Notes: generated from the letters alone by a model not told the origin. 64,000 nt of DNA from CAG-1138 sp964495385 (GCA_964495385.1 CAZBVO010000007.1:1-64000), one strand, 5' to 3'; shown: positions 25,006 to 34,826, counted from the first letter of the stretch. A program made the numbers and translations.

Positions 25006-28000
25006 TTAAGTTGTCGGAGTGCTCGAAGTGAAGGTTGTAGGATCAAAATAAATTCCGCCGTTTTGAACCTTGATGCCGTTGAGGAAGTCCAGAACGGTCA
25101 ATTCACGCCCTGCCGCCGTTTCGTAAAGCTCGATGGTTGCCTGCAAATCGGCATCCATGGTTGCTCCGGACCAAGTGTACAACTTGATTATTGACGAATT
25201 TTTCAAAGTATTGGTCGCGTCTTCTTCGATGCTGGTCAAAGTTGAATCCTTAAGTGCGTACAGCAAACTGTTGGTGTCGGTCGGATTGACAAGTTCGCCG
25301 ATGGTCATATTGTTGATTATTTCCGTCGCTTCGGTGCTGAGGTTACCCACTTTTACGTCCTTAAGTTTTTGCAAAACGACGTGTGCCGAGCTGTCGATGG
25401 TGATAAGTTCGCCCAAAGTGCTGTCGTTGATTGCCGTGTTGATTTCGGTGGACAGATTTTTGATTTTTACGTCCTTAACCTTTTTGAGAACGACGTTTGA
25501 ATCGTCCGAAATTGTCACCATTTCCGACAGACGGGTTTCGTCGACTGCCAATTCGATGTGGCTCGGGATGTTTTGAACGCTGACGGTTGCAAGTTTTTTC
25601 AAAACCGCGTTTGCGCCGCCCTCGTACACTCTTTCGTAGAATATGGTTACGTCTGCATCGGCAGAGGCGTCGTATTGCAGGAACATATCGTTTTTGTAAA
25701 CGAACAAGTCTGCTTTTTCGGCATCCGTTGCCGGGACCTTTTCGACAAACACGTCACCGTTTATGACCATTGCGTCCGAAAGCGGCATGCTGTCGACAAT
25801 GCTTTGCATATCGTCTGCCATGCTTCCGACTTTCTTGTCGGCAAGCGAGGCGATTGCGGCATTGGATGCGGCACGGACGAGGTGGTATCTGGTTCCCGTG
25901 GTTACGCCGTCTTTGTATTTGACCATAACGCTGACGGTGCCGTCGGCATTGTGCATAAGTTCGTAAGTGCCCTTATATTTTGCAGTTGCTTCCGCTTCGT
26001 CGGCAACTCTGGCAAATTCGACGTATTCTCCGCCCTCGTCGAGCGCGAACACGCTTTCTACGGTGATGTCGATAAGTTCGCCGATGTAAGTGTTGTCGAT
26101 TGCTTTGTCTATTGCGGTGCCGAGGTCTTTAACTTTGACGGTGGCAATACGTTTGATTACGGCGTTCGACGTACCTTTGTATCTGCGCATGTAAACGTTT
26201 GTGACGGAAGCATGTTTGGTTGCGTCGTAAGGAATAAGCATATCGCCGTCTTTGACGAAGTACTCGTCGTCGGTGCTGCTGTTGTAAGTTGTCGCCTCGA
26301 AGATATCGCCGTCGATGTCCATAACTTCGCCGAGAACAAGCTCGTCGATAACACTGCCTGCCTGCGTTGCGATTTCGCTGATTTTTACGTTTGCAAGTGC
26401 CGCAAACACAGGGTTGGAAGCCTCTTTCGTGCAAACGAACAGTTCTTTATGTTGATTGTAACCGTCGTTTATGATTGTTCCGTTTTCGTCGTACACCGCT
26501 TTAACGAGCGCAATCCATTTGTTGCCCGTTTGAGTCTCGTCGTACATAAAGTAACATGTGCCGACGTAATACGCTTTTGCCGTTTCGTAATCAGGCGAAG
26601 AACCTGCTTCGATGTAAATTTCTTCCTTTGAGGCAACGGCTGCACGAGCTTTGCTCGATTCGCTTTCCTTGCCCAGCGAACGGCAGGTGCTGTATTCGAC
26701 TATGTCAACAACGTCGCCCAAAACCAAATCGTCAAATGCCGTGGCCAGCTCGGAAATTTTGGTGTCTTGAAGTTTGATGAACACCTTGTTGGACTTTTCG
26801 TGAACCACGTCGCCCGTCGTCGAATCGACCACGTCTTCCTCGTAAATGTCCACTACGTCCTTCAAAACCAAATCGTCGAAGGCGTCGGCAAGTTCGGTAA
26901 CCTTGGTATCTTTAAGTTTTATCAAAACGCCGTGAGATTTTTCATGAATTACGTCGCCGGTATCCGGGTCGACAACGTCTTGCTCGTAGACGTCGACTAC
27001 GTCTTTCAATACCAAATCGTCAAAAGAGTCGGCAAGTTCGGTGATTTTGGTGTCTTTAAACTTAATCAGAACGTTAGGGGATTTCTCGTGGATGACGTCG
27101 CCCGTCGTCGGATCGATAACGTCTTCTTCATAAATGTCAACCACGTCTTTCAATACCAAATCGTCGAAAGAATCGACCAATTCGGTGATTTTGGTGTCTT
27201 TAAACTTAATCAATACGCTTGGCGATTTTTCGTGAATGACGTCGCCCGTTACCGGATCGACTTCGTCTTGTTCATAAATGTCGATTACTTCGCCCAAAGT
27301 GATTGTATCGAATTTGTCGGCAAGTTCGCCGATTGTGGTGTCCTTGAAGTTTTCAAGGATGCCCGTCATGTGCTCTTCGCCCAAAATTGCGGAGATTTTG
27401 ATATCGTTGAGAAGGTCGGTAAAGTCGCCCGACGAAAGCTGGGTGAGAGTCAACGGACTGAGGATGTTCAAAATGCTGTCGCCTGCGTGAACTCTGACGT
27501 AAACGTCGTCGATATTGGCCGAAGTAACAGCCGTTTCGCCGCCTTCCAAAACCTTAAGCGAATAGGTGGTTTTGTCGCCGTCAACGGTTGCGGTGACTAC
27601 GTAGTAGTCATCAACAAGCGCCGGAGTGCCGCCCTCGACGTATTTGCCGAGATGCTTTGCTTCCCACTTGTACAATGCACTGTTGTGAGCGGCATCGGAA
27701 GTGTAAAGTCCGCTGTCGGCGTTTAAGGTAAGCTTGCCGATGTCGGTCGGTTTGCCGTCTTTAAAGCCGTTGCCGTACTCGATAAGTTCGGCAGGAGCGG
27801 CCGAGGTTTGCAAATCGGTGTACTTAACAAAGGAATCGCGGTTTGCCTTCATAAGTTTGCCGATTTCCATAACTTCCACTTCGTCCATCAATTTGCCGAT
27901 AGGCACGTCGATGAGCGCAGACAGCAAATTGTCGGAATCGATAAGAGTGATGCCCGTCATGTCCTGCACGTCGGCAATGCTCTTTTTCTCGATATTGTTG

Positions 28001-28836
28001 ACCACGTCCATTATGGTGTCAACCATAACAAGCACAGGCAAATAGCTTCCTTCCGCTATCACTTTGATGTCCTTGATGCTTGTTGCGCCGGTGATTTGCG
28101 CCACAAGGTCGATGTTGACAATGTCCAAAAGCGAGGTTATGTCGGAAGTAATGGTGGAAAGCGGAGTGTTGAGCAACGCTTCCTTTGCGTTTTTATTGAC
28201 AAGATAGTAGTCGCCGTCGGCGGTTGTAACGAGTTCGCCGTTTACCACGCCGCAACGCTCGGTAACGTCGTTGCCCTTATAGGTCAACACTGCTTTGCCG
28301 TCGGAACCTTTGCGCACGTTGTAAATGCTGCCAAAAGGCACCTGCTGATATGCGGTAACGGCGGCGGTTTCGGAATCGGTCATTGCGACAACTCGCTCGA
28401 AAGTTTTCGTTTCGGCGTTGAAAACGTATCTGTCCAACGAATCTGCGCTAACTTCGCCTTCGCTGTCGAATGCGATGGCGGAAACGTCCTCGACCTTAAC
28501 GTAAACGTCGTTTCCGTCAATGGCAATGTTCAGTTTGTCTTCCAACAAACCGACAAGGTCAAGCCCGAATTTTTCCTGTAAAGCAGCAATGGACGGATCC
28601 TTACCGTCGGAAAACATCTCCTTTGCCGTATTGAAAACATCGTAAAGCGACATACCGCCGATGGCCGCGCCGTCGGTGTATTTCGTGTCACTTTTGTTGA
28701 CTGCATTTTCAATGCTGGATATCTTGGTTTGTGTGGCAACCACGTAAACGGTGCCGAACACCGCTCCGAACACGAACACTATGCCCATAACGAAGCCGAC
28801 CACAAAAGACAAAAACTTGCCTCCGCAACCTTTCAT
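25006..28836 (-). CDS. giant membrane-anchored tandem-repeat protein
   Basis: 1276 residues. A short basic head and one transmembrane helix (about 8-35) leave almost the whole chain outside the membrane; there is no sorting signal at the C-terminus. The body consists of at least twelve diverged copies of a 28-34 residue module, roughly vLikLkdTkitELadafddlvLgdvvDI, separated by spacers of 0 to 50 residues. Four adjacent copies are near-identical at DNA level (26723-27298). The spacers are rich in Asp, Thr, Gly and Tyr. I know no family with this pattern. The start at 28836 is set by AAGGAGG; the frame runs 9 codons further upstream without support. Composition matches the neighbours. Confidence 0.88.
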   Translation of the reverse strand: MKGCGGKFLSFVVGFVMGIVFVFGAVFGTVYVVATQTKISSIENAVNKSDTKYTDGAAIGGMSLYDVFNTAKEMFSDGKDPSIAALQEKFGLDLVGLLEDKLNIAIDGNDVYVKVEDVSAIAFDSEGEVSADSLDRYVFNAETKTFERVVAMTDSETAAVTAYQQVPFGSIYNVRKGSDGKAVLTYKGNDVTERCGVVNGELVTTADGDYYLVNKNAKEALLNTPLSTITSDITSLLDIVNIDLVAQITGATSIKDIKVIAEGSYLPVLVMVDTIMDVVNNIEKKSIADVQDMTGITLIDSDNLLSALIDVPIGKLMDEVEVMEIGKLMKANRDSFVKYTDLQTSAAPAELIEYGNGFKDGKPTDIGKLTLNADSGLYTSDAAHNSALYKWEAKHLGKYVEGGTPALVDDYYVVTATVDGDKTTYSLKVLEGGETAVTSANIDDVYVRVHAGDSILNILSPLTLTQLSSGDFTDLLNDIKISAILGEEHMTGILENFKDTTIGELADKFDTITLGEVIDIYEQDEVDPVTGDVIHEKSPSVLIKFKDTKITELVDSFDDLVLKDVVDIYEEDVIDPTTGDVIHEKSPNVLIKFKDTKITELADSFDDLVLKDVVDVYEQDVVDPDTGDVIHEKSHGVLIKLKDTKVTELADAFDDLVLKDVVDIYEEDVVDSTTGDVVHEKSNKVFIKLQDTKISELATAFDDLVLGDVVDIVEYSTCRSLGKESESSKARAAVASKEEIYIEAGSSPDYETAKAYYVGTCYFMYDETQTGNKWIALVKAVYDENGTIINDGYNQHKELFVCTKEASNPVFAALANVKISEIATQAGSVIDELVLGEVMDIDGDIFEATTYNSSTDDEYFVKDGDMLIPYDATKHASVTNVYMRRYKGTSNAVIKRIATVKVKDLGTAIDKAIDNTYIGELIDITVESVFALDEGGEYVEFARVADEAEATAKYKGTYELMHNADGTVSVMVKYKDGVTTGTRYHLVRAASNAAIASLADKKVGSMADDMQSIVDSMPLSDAMVINGDVFVEKVPATDAEKADLFVYKNDMFLQYDASADADVTIFYERVYEGGANAVLKKLATVSVQNIPSHIELAVDETRLSEMVTISDDSNVVLKKVKDVKIKNLSTEINTAINDSTLGELITIDSSAHVVLQKLKDVKVGNLSTEATEIINNMTIGELVNPTDTNSLLYALKDSTLTSIEEDATNTLKNSSIIKLYTWSGATMDADLQATIELYETAAGRELTVLDFLNGIKVQNGGIYFDPTTFTSSTPTT
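26723..27298. repeat. four tandem 144-bp direct repeats inside the giant gene
   Basis: The string accaaatcg recurs at 26723, 26867, 27011 and 27155, and acgtcgcc at 26807, 26951, 27095 and 27239, always exactly 144 bases apart. Each unit encodes 48 residues (ELADSFDDLVLKDVVDIYE, then EDVVDPTTGDVIHEKS, then VLIKFKDTKI). A diverged half copy follows. The near-identity indicates recent duplication or gene conversion. Confidence 0.92.
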
Positions 28837-28863
28837 ATCATATCCTCCTTGGGTCGCGCGCAT

Positions 28864-29199
28864 CAGCGCACGGGAATTTTATAGTTATTTACTATATCAT
28901 ACACTAAACATATCCATTTTGCAAGGATTTTGCGGATTTTAGCATTTATTTTCCTAAAAGGAAAATTTTGGACAAAAACCAAACAACGCAAGTTTGAACG
29001 CTGTTTTGTTTTCAAAAAGCAAAGCCGACCGCCGTTTTTTATGGCGCAAAAATCTCGGCGTTTCCCGTTTTTTTCCGTCCGACTTCAATCGGCGGCAAAA
29101 AGCCTGCCCCCAAAAAGCTTGCCCGACCTTGTCGTCGCAGTATGCCGCCGGACTGCATAAAACAAAAAACAAACTGTAAACGTTTTGCTGTTATACGAC
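28864..29199. other. gene-free stretch between the repeat-protein gene and ftsH
   Basis: About 340 bases. I see the upstream flank of the repeat-protein gene, one short A/T hairpin (ATTTTCC/GGAAAAT, 28948-28966) and no convincing reading frame with a ribosome binding site. No known RNA gene was recognised. Confidence 0.5.
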
Positions 29200-29227
29200 A
29201 AAAGCGCACGTTTAACGTGCGCTTTTT
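29200..29227. terminator. terminator of ftsH
   Basis: Stem AAAAGCGCACG with CGTGCGCTTTTT around a short loop, T-rich on both strands, 20 bases beyond the ftsH stop. Confidence 0.9.
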
Positions 29228-29247
29228 GTAAATAAACGTTGTTTTTG

Positions 29248-31272
29248 TTAGTTTTCGTCGCTGTTCGTTGACGTCGTTTTGCCTGCGTCGGCAGGTGCTG
29301 AAGCATCGCTGCTTGCGGCCTCGTTTGTCGGTGCAACGTTTTCAGTTACGGTCGGCGAAACGGGTTGCGGTGCCGGTTGTTTTTTGGTGTAGTCGGCTTT
29401 TATTCTGCTTTCCGTCGCATCCATTTTTTCCATTATTTCGCTGTACGATTTCCCTTCAAAAATCATGTTGACTTCGTCTTCGAAAATGGTGTTTTTGGAA
29501 TACAGCAACCTGACCATGGTGTCCATAATTTGACGGTTTTCAAGCAAAATTGCCCTTGCCCGTTTGTAGCATTCGTCAATAATTTTTTGCACTTCGGCAT
29601 CGATTTTGGCGGCCATCTGTTCGCTGTAGCTGTGGCTGGTGCCGTAATCTCTGCCTAAAAATACTTCCTTATCCGCACCGAGGAACATTGTTCCGAGGTC
29701 GCTCATGCCCCATTCGGTAACCATGCGTTTTACCGTTCCGGTTGCCCTTTCGATGTCGTTGGAAGCACCGGTGGAAACGTCCTGTATGACGATTTCTTCG
29801 GCCGCTCTGCCGCCGAGCATCATCGTTACAGTGTCGAGAAGTTTGTTTTTGGTAACGTGGTTGTTGTCGTTTTCAGGCAAGGTGATTGTGTAGCCTGCCG
29901 CCTGACCTCTTGCCACGATGCTCACTTCGTGCACGTTGTCGCAATATTTCAGCATTTTTGCGACTATTGCGTGGCCGCTTTCGTGATAAGCTGTGATTCG
30001 TTTGTCGGTTTCGGTAACGACACGGCTCTTTTTCTGCGGACCTGCTATAACTTTGTTGATGGCTTCGTTAAGATCGTCCATTATGATGGCGGTGCGATTG
30101 TTGCGTGCCGCTAAAATTGCCGCTTCGTTCAAAAGGTTTTCGATGTCTGCGCCCGAGAACCCTGCCGTCAACCTTGAAAGTGCTTTAAAATCGACGTCCG
30201 GTGCAAGCGGTTTGTTGCGGCTGTGCACTCTGAAAATGGCTTCTCTGCCTTTAACGTCCGGCGTGTGAACGTAAATTTGACGGTCAAAACGTCCCGGCCT
30301 CAAAAGCGCTTGGTCCAAAATGTCAGGCCTGTTGGTTGCGGCCATGATGATTATGCCTTCGTTTTTCTCGAAACCGTCCATCTGCACCAACAACTGGTTG
30401 AGCGTTTGTTCTCTTTCGTCGTTTCCACCGCCAAGGCCTGCGCCTCTTTGACGGCCGACGGCGTCGATTTCGTCGATAAACACTATGCAAGGCATGTTGC
30501 GTTTTGCCTGATCGAACAAGTCTCTTACCCTGCTTGCGCCCACGCCTACGAACATCTCGACAAAGTCACTGCCGCTGATGTTGAAAAACGGAACGTTCGC
30601 TTCACCTGCAACCGCTTTGGCAAACAAAGTTTTGCCCGTGCCCGGAGGGCCTACAAGCAGCACGCCTTTAGGGATTCTGGCACCCATTTCGGTGAACTTT
30701 TTAGGGTTTTTCAAAAATTCGACTATTTCTTGAAGTTCTTCTTTTTCTTCCTCGGCGCCGGCTACGTCCGAAAAACGCACTTTGACGTTTACGTTAACCC
30801 TTGCTTTGGTTTTGCCGAAATTGATGGCCTGATTGTCCCGTGCGGAATTGCGCTTCATGACAACGTAAAACACCACCATTATAAGCAAACCGCCGATGAT
30901 AGGGATGCCCACGCTTATAAGAAGAGAATATCTGTTAGGATCGTTGTAGACGATTGTCGGCGCAAGTTCGCCCGCTTCGTCCGCCACTTCCATAAGTCCT
31001 TTCATGTCTCTGTCCGGCACGTAGCAATAAGCATCGTAAGCCGACGGGAACTTTTTGTCCGGGATTTCGCTTCCGGTGAAACGGACGTAAACTTTGTAAT
31101 TGCCGCTTACGTATATATCCGATATCTTTCCCTCTTTGACGAGCTCGACAAGCCCGCCTTTGCCGGCGTATGCGATTTCTTTAGAGGTTCCGTCAGGCAA
31201 AAACCTGATAAGCAGAACCACAAGCAGCACCAGACAAACAAGATATATCCATTTTCTTGCTGATTTGTTCAA
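29248..31272 (-). CDS. ftsH: ATP-dependent zinc metalloprotease FtsH
   Basis: 674 residues. Two membrane helices (about 8-25 and 117-139) flank the extracellular domain. The AAA+ module has Walker A GPPGTGKT (208-215), Walker B IVFIDEID and the pore motif FVG. The zinc site HESGH is at 430-434, with the third ligand in STGASNDIERAT. The last 50 residues are a Pro/Ala/Ser/Thr-rich tail. FtsH degrades membrane and some soluble proteins. The start is a TTG at 31270-31272, eight bases after CGGAGG; no ATG fits. Confidence 0.97.
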   Translation of the reverse strand: MNKSARKWIYLVCLVLLVVLLIRFLPDGTSKEIAYAGKGGLVELVKEGKISDIYVSGNYKVYVRFTGSEIPDKKFPSAYDAYCYVPDRDMKGLMEVADEAGELAPTIVYNDPNRYSLLISVGIPIIGGLLIMVVFYVVMKRNSARDNQAINFGKTKARVNVNVKVRFSDVAGAEEEKEELQEIVEFLKNPKKFTEMGARIPKGVLLVGPPGTGKTLFAKAVAGEANVPFFNISGSDFVEMFVGVGASRVRDLFDQAKRNMPCIVFIDEIDAVGRQRGAGLGGGNDEREQTLNQLLVQMDGFEKNEGIIIMAATNRPDILDQALLRPGRFDRQIYVHTPDVKGREAIFRVHSRNKPLAPDVDFKALSRLTAGFSGADIENLLNEAAILAARNNRTAIIMDDLNEAINKVIAGPQKKSRVVTETDKRITAYHESGHAIVAKMLKYCDNVHEVSIVARGQAAGYTITLPENDNNHVTKNKLLDTVTMMLGGRAAEEIVIQDVSTGASNDIERATGTVKRMVTEWGMSDLGTMFLGADKEVFLGRDYGTSHSYSEQMAAKIDAEVQKIIDECYKRARAILLENRQIMDTMVRLLYSKNTIFEDEVNMIFEGKSYSEIMEKMDATESRIKADYTKKQPAPQPVSPTVTENVAPTNEAASSDASAPADAGKTTSTNSDEN

Positions 31273-31413
31273 TTTGATTGCCTCCGATTGAGCGTTGAAT
31301 ATACTGTATTTTAGGGCAGATAGGTTAATTGAACGTTAAAAACAACCTTCCTAAAAAGAATAAACAACAATATAATATGCTCTTAAAGATTATTATAAAA
31401 TCTATTGTAGCAT

Positions 31414-31443
31414 AAAAAAAGCCAAAGGTAAACAGATTTGGCT
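31414..31443 (-). terminator. terminator of the YyaC-like gene
   Basis: AGCCAAA/TTTGGCT stem followed on the minus strand by seven T. Confidence 0.8.
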
Positions 31444-31465
31444 TTGTTTTTTAAATTGTTTTTTG

Positions 31466-31927
31466 TCAATAGGAAATTGCGCAAAAAGTCACAAACGCTA
31501 TTTCTGCGGCGATTTTTTCAACTTCAAGTGCCGATACCGTCATTAAAACGCTCAAAGGATTTTTGCCGACCTTGCCTACCACTCCGACAATTCCGACGTC
31601 GCCCACCGCCATCGCTTCGCCCCTTACGGCCTTTTTCGGAAACACCGATGCCGAAATTTTTACCGTGCCGACGCCGTCGGTGTACGACAGTCCGGCATCC
31701 ACCGCCACTATTTTGCTTCCCGCGTGAACGGTTTCGATAAACTCCAACCACTCCTTCATGTTCTTTCCGTTGACGCTGTCCGAGACCGTTCCGTAAACAA
31801 AATTTTTGACGTTGTAGCGGTCGACGAGCAGTTCCCCCACCAGCGGCGCAAGGCTGTCGCCCGTTATTTTTTCACTTCCTATACACACCACAACCACATT
31901 AGGACACAAACCTTCCGTCTCGTTCAT
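31466..31927 (-). CDS. yyaC: YyaC/DUF1256-like protein (GPR-like spore protease fold)
   Basis: 153 residues. VVVCIGSEKITGDSLAPLVGELL, VYGTVSDSVNGKNMKEWLEFI, IVAVDAGLSYTDGVGTVKIS and VGDVGIVGVVGKVGKNPLSVLMTVSALEVEKIA follow the DUF1256 pattern of Bacillus YyaC in order. In Firmicutes this family is related to the germination protease Gpr and is linked to sporulation. The start is placed at the ATG at 31927, five bases after AAGGAG; a GTG two codons earlier overlaps the Shine-Dalgarno. YyaC also lies near the origin in Bacillus, next to the parAB block. Confidence 0.8.
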   Translation of the reverse strand: MNETEGLCPNVVVVCIGSEKITGDSLAPLVGELLVDRYNVKNFVYGTVSDSVNGKNMKEWLEFIETVHAGSKIVAVDAGLSYTDGVGTVKISASVFPKKAVRGEAMAVGDVGIVGVVGKVGKNPLSVLMTVSALEVEKIAAEIAFVTFCAISY

Positions 31928-31984
31928 AAGCACTCCTTTTCAAAACGAAATTGTTGCCAAATTTCATTTATTTATTCTTTTTAG

Positions 31985-32013
31985 TGGACAAATCGAAGGT
32001 TTGTTTGTATAAT
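31985..32013 (+). promoter_or_regulatory. promoter for the CvpA-like gene
   Basis: TGGACA, a 17-base spacer and TATAAT, about 75 bases before the start codon. Confidence 0.65.
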
Positions 32014-32086
32014 TAATGTGTATATTTGCAAATTAATTGCATTTACGGATTATTTGTCAAGGAGATTGCCTAAAAGGCAAACGTTT

Positions 32087-32902
32087 ATGTTTGATCTTAC
32101 CGCCTTGTGTGCAGAAAATTCAATAAACATGTCCTACATCGACATCGGTATCGTTGCCGTCGTATTGATTTTTGCTCTCCCGTGCGCCGTAAAAGGGCTT
32201 TGCGGCAGCTTGGAAAGAGGATGCCTCGGGCAGCTTTTGGGCGTTTTGGTAAGTCTTGCGGCAGCAGTGGTGCTGGTTTTCGGCATTAACGGCGTGGGGC
32301 CGTACGTCGGAGACATCGAAGCATTGGACGGCGTAAGCTCCTCGGTTTCGGCCAAATTGGAAGGCGTCAACAACAAGTTTTCGATGCCACTTTCCAAAGA
32401 GGAAGACGGCTTGTTGTACGTTCAATCCGACGAGGGCGAAAAAATTTCGGTTGCAACCATCATCATTCCGATGGACAGCGAACAAACCGCAGACGTAGTT
32501 GCCACTCTCGACAAAGCAATCGCCTCTGCCTGCTCAGACGAATTTTTGGCCTCTTTGGGCGAAGACGCAACCGTCGGAAAGCTTTTGGGCAAAGCCGCAA
32601 TCAAGCTTGTTCTGTTTTTGGCCGTGTTTGTCATAGGATTGATTGTTTGCACGGTGTTCAGTTACATAATGGGCGCACTCAAAAATGCGATAAACGACAG
32701 CGAATCCTTTGTTCCTGACCTCATCGACAAACTGTTGGGACTCGTTGCGGGGGCCGCACTCGGAGTTGTTATAGCGGCACTTTTGACGGCTATACTGGCG
32801 CTGGTGCTTAAATTTGAACCTATCGAAGCCATCCAAGCTCAATTTGACAACAGCACGATTGCAAAATACGTTTACGATTTCGTAAACAAACTGTTTGGTT
32901 AA
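32087..32902 (+). CDS. CvpA-like membrane protein
   Basis: About 271 residues. IDIGIVAVVLIFALPCAVKGLCGSLERGCLGQLLGVLVSLAAAVVLVFG resembles the first two helices of CvpA/colicin V production proteins. An extracytoplasmic loop of about 100 residues (SVSAKLEGVNNKFSMPLSKEEDG...) follows, then two more hydrophobic helices and an amphipathic tail. The loop is longer than in typical CvpA. The start at 32087 is ten bases after AAAAGG; a GTG at 32018 is in frame but would add a non-hydrophobic arginine-rich tail. Function unknown. Confidence 0.7.
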   Translation: MFDLTALCAENSINMSYIDIGIVAVVLIFALPCAVKGLCGSLERGCLGQLLGVLVSLAAAVVLVFGINGVGPYVGDIEALDGVSSSVSAKLEGVNNKFSMPLSKEEDGLLYVQSDEGEKISVATIIIPMDSEQTADVVATLDKAIASACSDEFLASLGEDATVGKLLGKAAIKLVLFLAVFVIGLIVCTVFSYIMGALKNAINDSESFVPDLIDKLLGLVAGAALGVVIAALLTAILALVLKFEPIEAIQAQFDNSTIAKYVYDFVNKLFG

Positions 32903-32913
32903 AACCGTTTAAT

Positions 32914-32940
32914 AAAAAACCGCCAATCGGCGGTTTTTTT
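32914..32940. terminator. bidirectional terminator between the CvpA-like gene and mnmG
   Basis: AAAAACCGCC/GGCGGTTTTT stem with an AATC loop, T-rich on both strands. It ends the converging CvpA-like gene and the long rpmH-to-mnmG operon. Confidence 0.9.
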
Positions 32941-32972
32941 GTTTGCTGTTTTTTATTTATTTTTTGCGCTTT

Positions 32973-34826
32973 TTATTGTTTGTTTTTGGACAAATACACT
33001 ATAAGCACCGCAACGTCGGCCGGAGACACCCCAGATATTCTCGACGCTTGCGCAACCGACATCGGCCTTATTTGCGACAGCTTTTGCCTTGCCTCGAGCC
33101 TCAATCCAGACAAGCTTTCGTAATCGGTGTCCGAAGGAATCAACTTCTCTTCCAACCGCTTTTGTTCTTTTATCGCGTTTTCGGCCTTTTGTAAATACCC
33201 TTCGTACTTGATTTCGACTTCGGCCGTTTCGAGCGCTCTGTCCGAAAATTCGTCCGGCAAGCCCACGTATTTTTGCAAAAGTTCAACAGTGATTTCACTG
33301 TGCCTTAAAGCATCGTACACCGACTCGTTGTTTAAAGGTTTTTCCATGCCCGCCGCCCGATAAAGCTCGGTTTTTGAAGCGTCTATTTTGGTGCGACGCG
33401 CGTATTCTTTAAAGTTTTGTATATCCGAAATTTTCTTCTGAAGCCGCTCGAACCGCTCCTTTGTCGCCAAACCGAGATTGTAACCGTCCTCGGTAAGCCG
33501 GAGATCGGCATTGTCTTGCCTCAAAAACAGACGGTGTTCGGCTCTGGCCGTCATCATACGGTACGGCTCCTCGGTGCCTTTCGTAACAAGATCGTCAATC
33601 AAAACGCCGATATAGGCCCTGTCTCGAGTTATGACGTACGGAGCCTTGCCGTCAACGTAAAGCGCCGCGTTTAAGCCTGCCACTACGCCCTGCGCCGCCG
33701 CTTCTTCATAGCCGCTGGAACCGTTTATCTGCCCGGCCGAATACAGCCCCTTGACGCATTTTACGGCCAATGCTGCCGTAAGTTGCAACGGATTGATGCA
33801 GTCGTATTCGATGGCGTATGCATATTTTAAAAACTCGCAATGCTCGAGGCCCGGTATGGTGCGATACATCTGTTCCTGTACGTCTTTCGGCATGGACGAA
33901 CTCATGCCCTGAATATACATGCTTTCGCCGTCCCTGTTTTCGGGTTCCACAAAAATTTGATGCCTTTCCTTGTCCGCAAATCGCATAACTTTTGTCTCGA
34001 TGCTCGGGCAATACCTCGGCCCCACTCCCGAAATAACGCCGTTATACATAGGCGCACGGTCGATGTTGTCGATTATTATGCGGTGCGTTTCCCTGTTGGT
34101 GTAGGTAAGATAACAAGGCAGCTGCTCAGTCAGCTTGCCGTCGTTTAAAAAACTAAACGTATGTATGGTCGGATCGCCCTCTTGCAGTTCCATTTTGTCA
34201 AAATCGATGCTGCTTTTTTTGATTCTTGCCGGGGTACCCGTTTTGAATCGACGGATTTCGATGCCGTTTTCGACCAGTGAAGCCGTAAGCCCCTTTGAAT
34301 ACGGGAAGTCGGCAGGGCCGCTTTTTTTGACCTCGTCGCCCGTTATGGTGCGACTGTCCAAATAGACGCCCGTTGCAAGAACAACGGCTTTTGAAAAATA
34401 TTCGCGCCCGTCTGCGAACCTGACTCCGTAAACGGTTTTGTTTTCAACCAAAAGTTCGCTTACTTCGCCCTCGACAAGCGTCAGATTGTCCGTCGAACGA
34501 AGCGTTTTAAGCATAACGTCCTGATAAAGCCGTTTGTCCTCCTGACCTCTGAGACTGTGAACGGCAGGCCCTTTGGCGGTATTAAGCATTTTTATTTGCA
34601 ACAGCGCCTTGTCCGCCGCAACGCCCATTTCTCCGCCCAAAGCATCGATTTCACGGACAAGATGACCTTTTGCCGTGCCACCGATTGCAGGATTGCACGC
34701 CATAAAGCCCACTTCTTCGATAAGAAGAGTGGCCAGCAACGTTTTGTGCCCCGTGCGCGCCCCTGCCAACGCCGCTTCTATACCGGCGTGTCCGGCACCT
34801 ATTACGATTATGTCAAAAGTATTCAT
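32973..34826 (-). CDS. mnmG: tRNA uridine-34 carboxymethylaminomethyl modification enzyme MnmG
   Basis: 617 residues. The N-terminal FAD-binding motif IIVIGAGHAGIEAALAGARTG and CNPAIGGTAKGHLVREIDALGG are signature MnmG/GidA blocks, as are GPRYCPSIETKVMRF and GYEEAAAQGVVAGLNAAL. Together with MnmE it adds the cmnm5 group to U34 of several tRNAs. The stop of mnmE overlaps the double ATG here (ATGATG), and I chose the second ATG because of spacing from TTGGAAA. The last gene of the operon. Confidence 0.98.
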   Translation of the reverse strand: MNTFDIIVIGAGHAGIEAALAGARTGHKTLLATLLIEEVGFMACNPAIGGTAKGHLVREIDALGGEMGVAADKALLQIKMLNTAKGPAVHSLRGQEDKRLYQDVMLKTLRSTDNLTLVEGEVSELLVENKTVYGVRFADGREYFSKAVVLATGVYLDSRTITGDEVKKSGPADFPYSKGLTASLVENGIEIRRFKTGTPARIKKSSIDFDKMELQEGDPTIHTFSFLNDGKLTEQLPCYLTYTNRETHRIIIDNIDRAPMYNGVISGVGPRYCPSIETKVMRFADKERHQIFVEPENRDGESMYIQGMSSSMPKDVQEQMYRTIPGLEHCEFLKYAYAIEYDCINPLQLTAALAVKCVKGLYSAGQINGSSGYEEAAAQGVVAGLNAALYVDGKAPYVITRDRAYIGVLIDDLVTKGTEEPYRMMTARAEHRLFLRQDNADLRLTEDGYNLGLATKERFERLQKKISDIQNFKEYARRTKIDASKTELYRAAGMEKPLNNESVYDALRHSEITVELLQKYVGLPDEFSDRALETAEVEIKYEGYLQKAENAIKEQKRLEEKLIPSDTDYESLSGLRLEARQKLSQIRPMSVAQASRISGVSPADVAVLIVYLSKNKQ

